A DNA stretch of 60,000 bases from Tubulanus polymorphus (taxonomy: Eukaryota > Nemertea > Palaeonemertea > Tubulaniformes > Tubulanidae): assembly GCF_964204645.1 (NCBI RefSeq), contig NC_134033.1, forward strand, positions 11,741,155 to 11,801,154. Direction: 5' to 3'. Under the pieces are notes generated by a model. It did no database searches, was not told where the DNA came from, and worked only from the letters and a program-made list of their open reading frames with translations. Each line of letters opens with the position of its first letter. The stretch's first letter is position 1. Position numbers and translations under genes: made by a program. Of the stretch, positions 59,101 to 60,000 are shown piece by piece.

Positions 59101-60000
59101 ATTGGGGTTTAGTCCAGGACTCGCGAGATTTTCAACAACACGGAAGTAACGTGTAATAAATGATGACTTGAATTGCATGACTACCTACCACCCCTCATTA
59201 TTGTTGGAAAACTAAACGTTCCGCACTGACTAAAAATTAGTAATAATAATCAATAACATTTTAGAAATGGCCAGAATTTTAACTTAGGTTCTATCTCATT
59301 TTTATTTTACAATTGCGATTGCTATAATTTTTTTTAAACGGCCGTTAAGGCTTCATGTTTCGTCTGCAATTCACTGCAAATAGTTACGCAACTACGCACA
59401 TTTCAGTGTTTTTGGCAGCTGTACACTCAATCGGCACCGTTCGTGACTAGCTTCACTGCGGAATTATCATTAATTAACATCGCCATATCACATCATCAAC
59501 TTATATTGTGCCTTAAAACCCTAACAGCCGAAATAATTGAAATACACACACGATTTCTATCATTGAAAATTGAGAGAATGGCCGTGTTTGTGTTCTGCTG
59601 CTTCGCGTAAATCCCGCAGGGTGGCGCCACCGCGCGGAGTGGGGCCGATACGTCTACGACACATGATTTGTTTATTTGTTTATGTAGAAGGAGCTTAAAA
59701 AAACTTGTTGAAAGTTTATTGAAATATAACTCGATTTTGATCGAGGTGTACTGGTGGGATACTACTGAGGGCTACAATAGCTGGAAATATTTCGAATATT
59801 AAGTCGGCTACTCACCCTTGCACGAGGAACCAGACTTTTTAAAGCCAACGGGACAGGTATGGACTGCAAAAAGAGAACAGATGAAATATACGAAACGAAT
59901 ACGTAGAAAACGTAAATCTATTTACATATTTAACATGTTTTTGACTGACCGATGTTAACTTACACATGTAAAGCTGTCGCTTTTCGTTACAGACCTTGGT
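13515..60000 (-). CDS. Gene 3: giant modular secreted protein, 43 exons in window, 5' partial
   Basis: At least 12,681 aa. Exons in gene order: 59964-60000 (partial), 59816-59863, 58720-58767, 58557-58619, 58370-58435, 58203-58247, 58060-58113, 25128-57671, 24612-25033, 24240-24384, 24081-24155, 23671-23793, 23363-23586, 23170-23298, 22825-23041, 22622-22720, 22212-22331, 21756-21865, 21271-21509, 20953-21146, 20597-20650, 20238-20507, 19637-19884, 19316-19487, 18956-19082, 18633-18828, 18062-18146, 17927-17980, 17800-17847, 17448-17555, 17046-17117, 16727-16947, 16255-16459, 15895-16014, 15708-15767, 15541-15588, 15359-15406, 15109-15228, 14916-14963, 14754-14819, 14523-14636, 13670-14180, 13515-13563. 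Every junction keeps phase, and cysteine modules or domains continue across them. The product is extracellular, Cys- and Thr-rich and well over a megadalton. No enzyme domain is present. A structural glue, mucus or matrix role is inferred from family resemblance. Splicing is predicted; alternative acceptors are possible, for example at 23586. Confidence 0.85.
14181..14522. other. Intron of gene 3, nothing seen
   Basis: Separates the last two-cysteine module exon from the Ser/Lys tail exon. The inverted pair GCTTGTTAGC/TTTAAAAGCTAAGC is too weak to call. Confidence 0.5.
14523..15767 (-). other. Seven module exons of gene 3, C-terminal set
   Basis: Exons of 48-120 bp, all phase 1 to phase 1, encode modules of the form C-P-x-G-(Y/F)-x(5-8)-C, for example CPPGYELQNGSC, CPPGWSDTGSSC, CPTGYTLLQKKC and CPTGFRRVGDWQC. 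The exons at 15109-15228 and 14523-14636 hold two modules each. The same spacing recurs inside the giant exon (CKPGEIYDTPTEKC). They form a Cys-rich stalk between the fourth vWA domain and the Ser/Lys tail. No Pfam family name can be given with confidence. Confidence 0.8.
15895..16947 (-). other. Fourth vWA domain of gene 3
   Basis: Three exons encode IDLYFLVDTSTTFGK through VRPQLVWRYTW, the order of a von Willebrand factor A domain. The metal-ion site starts DTSTT, so the last Ser of the DxSxS motif is replaced by Thr. vWA domains bind collagen, matrix or other proteins, often through Mg2+ at this site. A role in assembling the secretion is likely but not shown. Confidence 0.8.
17046..17980 (-). 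other. Two-cysteine module exons between C8 and the fourth vWA
   Basis: Four phase-1 exons encode CKPGYKIKNKKC, CPKGMILYQKEC, a double module with CPPGYNLTKSAVC, and CPRGYKSVDNDC. They take the place a TIL domain has after C8 in mucins and in gene 1, and may be a replaced or divergent TIL. Confidence 0.75.
17118..17447. other. Intron of gene 3, nothing seen
   Basis: AT-rich; a short plus-strand open frame overlaps it without any signature. Confidence 0.5.
18062..19884 (-). other. vWD and C8 domains of gene 3
   Basis: The vWD half-domains are on 19637-19884, 19316-19487 and 18956-19082: YTYDFTGECKYTLSK near the start and LCGNCNGNKDDD near the end. The usual GDPH motif is replaced by GGKQYVSYDKYTYD. 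C8 follows on 18633-18828 and 18062-18146, with YCGYILDKTGPFAEC at the front and VKSWRTKKFC at the end. vWD-C8 pairs drive disulfide multimerisation in mucins and von Willebrand factor. A C-G-L-C-like pair (LCGNC) is retained, so the same role is plausible. Confidence 0.85.
18147..18632. other. Intron splitting C8 of gene 3, nothing seen
   Basis: It interrupts the C8 domain between NQQKR and VCSAL. No repeat or RNA gene was recognised. Confidence 0.5.
20025..20157. mobile_element. pogo/Tigger-like MITE
   Basis: The ends CAGTGGGACCTCGTTATAAC and its imperfect reverse complement (GTTGTAACGAGGTTCCACTG) match the classic terminal repeat of pogo/Tigger elements. It is 133 bp long, without coding sequence, in the intron between the PAN-like exon and the vWD domain. 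The right side is followed by TA as expected for this family; the left TA is changed. Confidence 0.65.
20238..20507 (-). other. PAN/apple-like domain of gene 3
   Basis: One 270-bp phase-1 exon encodes C-T-I-L-C, F-K-C-D-S-I-V-Y-D and K-T-C-F-M-S, the cysteine spacing and hydrophobic pattern of a PAN/apple domain. Such domains bind proteins or carbohydrate. It sits directly between the third vWA and the vWD. The assignment is by pattern and needs a profile search. Confidence 0.6.
20597..21865 (-). other. Third vWA domain of gene 3
   Basis: Exons 21756-21865, 21271-21509 and 20953-21146, closing into 20597-20650, encode VDVIVMLDVSSGS, then VPTVLVVISSGKTV and the final LLAMRCAKNERIV. The metal site reads DVSSG, so the second Ser of DxSxS is lost. 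An EGF-like exon precedes it, as it does the second vWA. Confidence 0.8.
20825..20910 (+). mobile_element. Tail fragment (copy E) of the short element family
   Basis: AATATTGTGGGATTTTAC...CATTACGTTTGAGC resembles the tails of the elements at 5501-5723 and 12079-12220. No core motif is present. It lies in the intron 20651-20952. Confidence 0.3.
21991..22153. repeat. 81-bp tandem direct duplication
   Basis: Two copies of an 81-bp segment starting CCACGTTTAGGAAAAA and ending CCGGTACCGAGAGTAAGG lie head to tail in the intron 21866-22211 with few differences. A recent local duplication without coding effect. Confidence 0.8.
22212..22331 (-). other. Calcium-binding EGF-like exon of gene 3
   Basis: A 120-bp phase-1 exon opens with DVDEC and has the six-cysteine EGF pattern closing at GVC. 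DVDEC is the calcium-binding EGF signature. It links the second and third vWA domains. Confidence 0.85.
22622..23586 (-). other. Second vWA domain of gene 3 plus linker exon
   Basis: Exons 23363-23586, 23170-23298 and 22825-23041 encode a vWA domain: LHVVIVIDVSKEVS at the metal site, LTLVTFSDKAL, then IVLVIGSGASEAQD. The site reads DVSKE, lacking the second Ser. Exon 22622-22720 adds a Ser/Lys linker with two cysteines before the EGF. Confidence 0.8.
23671..23793 (-). other. EGF-like exon of gene 3
   Basis: A 123-bp phase-1 exon opens with DIDEC and continues NPCHRGGTCKNLPGSFACPC, the pattern of a calcium-binding EGF module. Confidence 0.85.
24081..25033 (-). other. First vWA domain of gene 3, just after the giant exon
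   Basis: Exons 24612-25033 and 24240-24384 encode a vWA-like domain (AVDMAIILDSTVKLQS, then KKVLLYIGAGIDNDRI). The metal site reads DSTVK, so both serines of DxSxS are lost. Exon 24081-24155 adds a two-cysteine linker. The giant exon ends NVTFPK in phase 1 and joins VRLSGAVDMAI here. Confidence 0.75.
25128..26110 (-). other. Diverged solitary Cys module at the end of the giant exon
   Basis: Keeps the order of cysteines and landmarks of the 711- and 822-bp units (GYEMNSFKRVCEC, PPKYTKNGTC, CPNGEMYNPKITSC) but with many substitutions. It ends in a Thr/Ile-rich stretch with Asn-X-Thr/Ser sites before the donor. It looks like an unhomogenised, older copy of the repeat. Confidence 0.8.
25128..57671 (-). 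CDS. Giant single coding exon of gene 3, 32,544 bp
   Basis: One open frame of 10,847 codons without a stop, bounded by an acceptor (CTTCTAG before GGCAGGTTAAT) and a donor (CCAAAAG/GTATGTA), both phase 1 and both joined in frame to neighbouring exons. In protein order it holds a Cys-rich start, a TTPKG tract, 38 87-bp repeats, a 711-bp array, an 822-bp array and a solitary diverged module. Almost all is two-cysteine modules alternating with Thr/Pro-rich spacers, typical of extracellular disulfide-rich mucin-like proteins. An upstream in-frame ATG at 57705 exists but lies before the acceptor and is not needed. The exon is longer than the longest human coding exon (in MUC16, somewhat over 21 kb). 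Confidence 0.9.
26110..31700 (-). repeat. 822-bp (274-aa) coding repeat, about 6.8 copies
   Basis: Each unit contains GFQMNAVDKVCKC, QPKYLQNGQC, CPKGQQYDQASHSC, CKPGETLDPVSNTC and CPPGQTFNTATETC, plus a Thr/Pro spacer. It is homologous to the 711-bp unit with two extra two-cysteine modules. Two spacer types (TTPPESATTGHPG and ITHTESATTDHPE) are interspersed, and the units at 27.0 and 28.7 kb look identical in the stretches compared, so dimers of 1,644 bp were probably copied. Confidence 0.9.
31700..52545 (-). repeat. 711-bp (237-aa) coding repeat, 29 copies plus one hybrid
   Basis: The landmark KKGMVERNGKCEC recurs 30 times at exactly 711-bp steps. Each unit has 26 cysteines in paired C-x-C and C-x-x-C spacing (for example DPPKYVKDGKCETC, CPNGQQYDEASKTC, NGFTLVSKNCVC) and one Thr/Pro/Ser spacer (SPPSPEKTTTSPPVTTS). 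Units differ by only a few bases. The last one switches to the 822-bp family within CPQNSKYD. Even cysteine number suggests closed disulfides within each unit. No indels are seen in 20.6 kb. Confidence 0.95.
33230..44600 (-). repeat. Tandem duplication of an eight-unit block (2 x 5,688 bp)
   Basis: Private variants repeat at exactly 5,688 bp: CTTCGCAG at about 34696 and 40384, TACAAACTTT at 35901 and 41589, GTCTCTTCGGG at 36203 and 41891, TTTTAGTGGTC at 36861 and 42549. The order of eight variant units is the same in both blocks (roughly 33.2-38.9 kb and 38.9-44.6 kb). Confidence 0.85.
52560..55874 (-). repeat. 87-bp (29-aa) coding repeat, 38 copies
   Basis: The motif GGTACACATTT recurs from 52583 to 55802 at exact 87-bp steps, giving 38 copies with no indel. 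Each encodes TTPGRTKV, then CKPGEIYDTPTEKC, then VPKSSK: one two-cysteine module and one basic Thr/Pro spacer. The unit length is divisible by three, which keeps other frames open and creates the long shadow frames seen here. Confidence 0.95.
55875..57328 (-). repeat. Thr-Pro-Lys-Gly mucin-like tract (TTPKG repeats)
   Basis: About 480 aa of TTPKG followed by G, N, SV or SI. There are no cysteines. Thr next to Pro favours mucin-type O-glycosylation, and the regular Lys makes it cationic rather than acidic if the glycans are neutral. Variation among 15-24-bp subunits shows replication slippage. Confidence 0.9.
57329..57671 (-). other. Cys-rich start of the giant exon
   Basis: Six to seven short cysteine modules: CTDGKVLRNGTC, CTNGTEKVNGTC, CKEGESRVNGEC, CKEGYTENNQSKSC and CPNGTMESPDKKKC. 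They continue without break the modules of the tiny exons upstream, showing that the giant exon grew from the same building block. Confidence 0.85.
57672..58059. other. Intron 5' of the giant exon, nothing seen
   Basis: Ordinary AT-rich intron. No repeat related to the giant exon and no RNA gene was recognised. Confidence 0.5.
58060..58767 (-). other. Five tiny module exons upstream of the giant exon
   Basis: Exons of 45-66 bp, all phase 1, encode one two-cysteine module each: ACEKSDQKFNEATGNC, CPPPLIKVGDHC, CPVGSKPTNGEC, CPPCLSGEKWDITTKKC and CPEGWSKECNLC. Each is flanked by GT/AG and joins the next in frame. Confidence 0.85.
58768..59815. other. 1-kb intron of gene 3
   Basis: Contains a 14-bp perfect inverted repeat (TGTGATCTGTGTGC at 59054-59067 and its complement at 59081-59094) and a GC-rich patch with GGTGGCGCCACC near 59620 in otherwise AT-rich DNA. 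No gene is seen. Confidence 0.5.
59816..60000 (-). other. Module exons at the window edge
   Basis: Exon 59816-59863 encodes CPVGFKKSGSSC. Exon 59964-60000 (KVCNEKRQLYM) is cut by the window end. Both splice in phase 1, so gene 3 continues upstream and its signal peptide lies outside. Confidence 0.8.

Overview
The window is from an animal (metazoan) nuclear genome. Its genes are split into many short exons with GT-AG introns, mostly in phase 1, and they encode secreted modular proteins (EGF, vWD, C8, TIL, vWA, CUB, PAN, trypsin). The noncoding DNA carries microsatellites, MITEs and short interspersed repeats. Module content and compact introns suit a marine invertebrate (lophotrochozoan, echinoderm or similar); the sequence alone does not fix the phylum. 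All three genes lie on the minus strand, so each is read from high to low coordinates.

Gene 1 (652-6463) has 13 exons and encodes a complete secreted protein of about 700 aa: signal peptide, EGF, linker, EGF, vWD-C8-TIL, two EGF, a Thr/Pro linker and an unnamed C-terminal domain. Gene 2 (8017-11363) has 7 exons and encodes a 443-aa CUB-trypsin serine protease with all catalytic and trypsin-specificity residues in place. Gene 3 (13515 to beyond 60000) fills the rest. I traced 43 exons whose phases all agree and whose summed length is a whole number of codons: 12,681 aa inside the window, with the 5' end missing.

Gene 3 is the main discovery. One uninterrupted coding exon, 25128-57671 (32,544 bp, 10,847 codons), holds in protein order: a Cys-rich start; a cationic Thr-Pro-Lys-Gly mucin-like tract; 38 copies of an 87-bp two-cysteine repeat; 29 full copies plus one hybrid of a 711-bp (237-aa, 26-cysteine) unit; about seven copies of a related 822-bp unit; and one diverged solitary module. 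Upstream and downstream, tiny 45-75 bp phase-1 exons each encode one module of the same two-cysteine kind. After the giant exon come three vWA domains, EGF modules, a PAN-like domain, a vWD-C8 unit, a fourth vWA, more two-cysteine modules and a Ser- then Lys-rich tail. The layout resembles very large, repetitive, vWD/EGF/vWA-bearing adhesive or mucus proteins known from flatworms, sea stars and limpets. A structural, crosslinked secretion (glue, mucus or extracellular matrix) is the best inference. Genes 1 and 2 could be a smaller relative and a protease of the same secretion, but that is only suggested by proximity.

Inside the 711-bp array there is a second level of order. A block of eight units (5,688 bp) occurs twice in tandem with the same private variants, which points to recent unequal exchange or, less likely, assembly duplication. 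Noncoding regions carry a family of short elements built round a hammerhead-like core (CTGANGA, helix, GAAAC), including a perfect 106-bp-arm palindrome, plus a MITE packed with TTTTCTCGCGCGAGAAAA palindromes and a pogo-like MITE.
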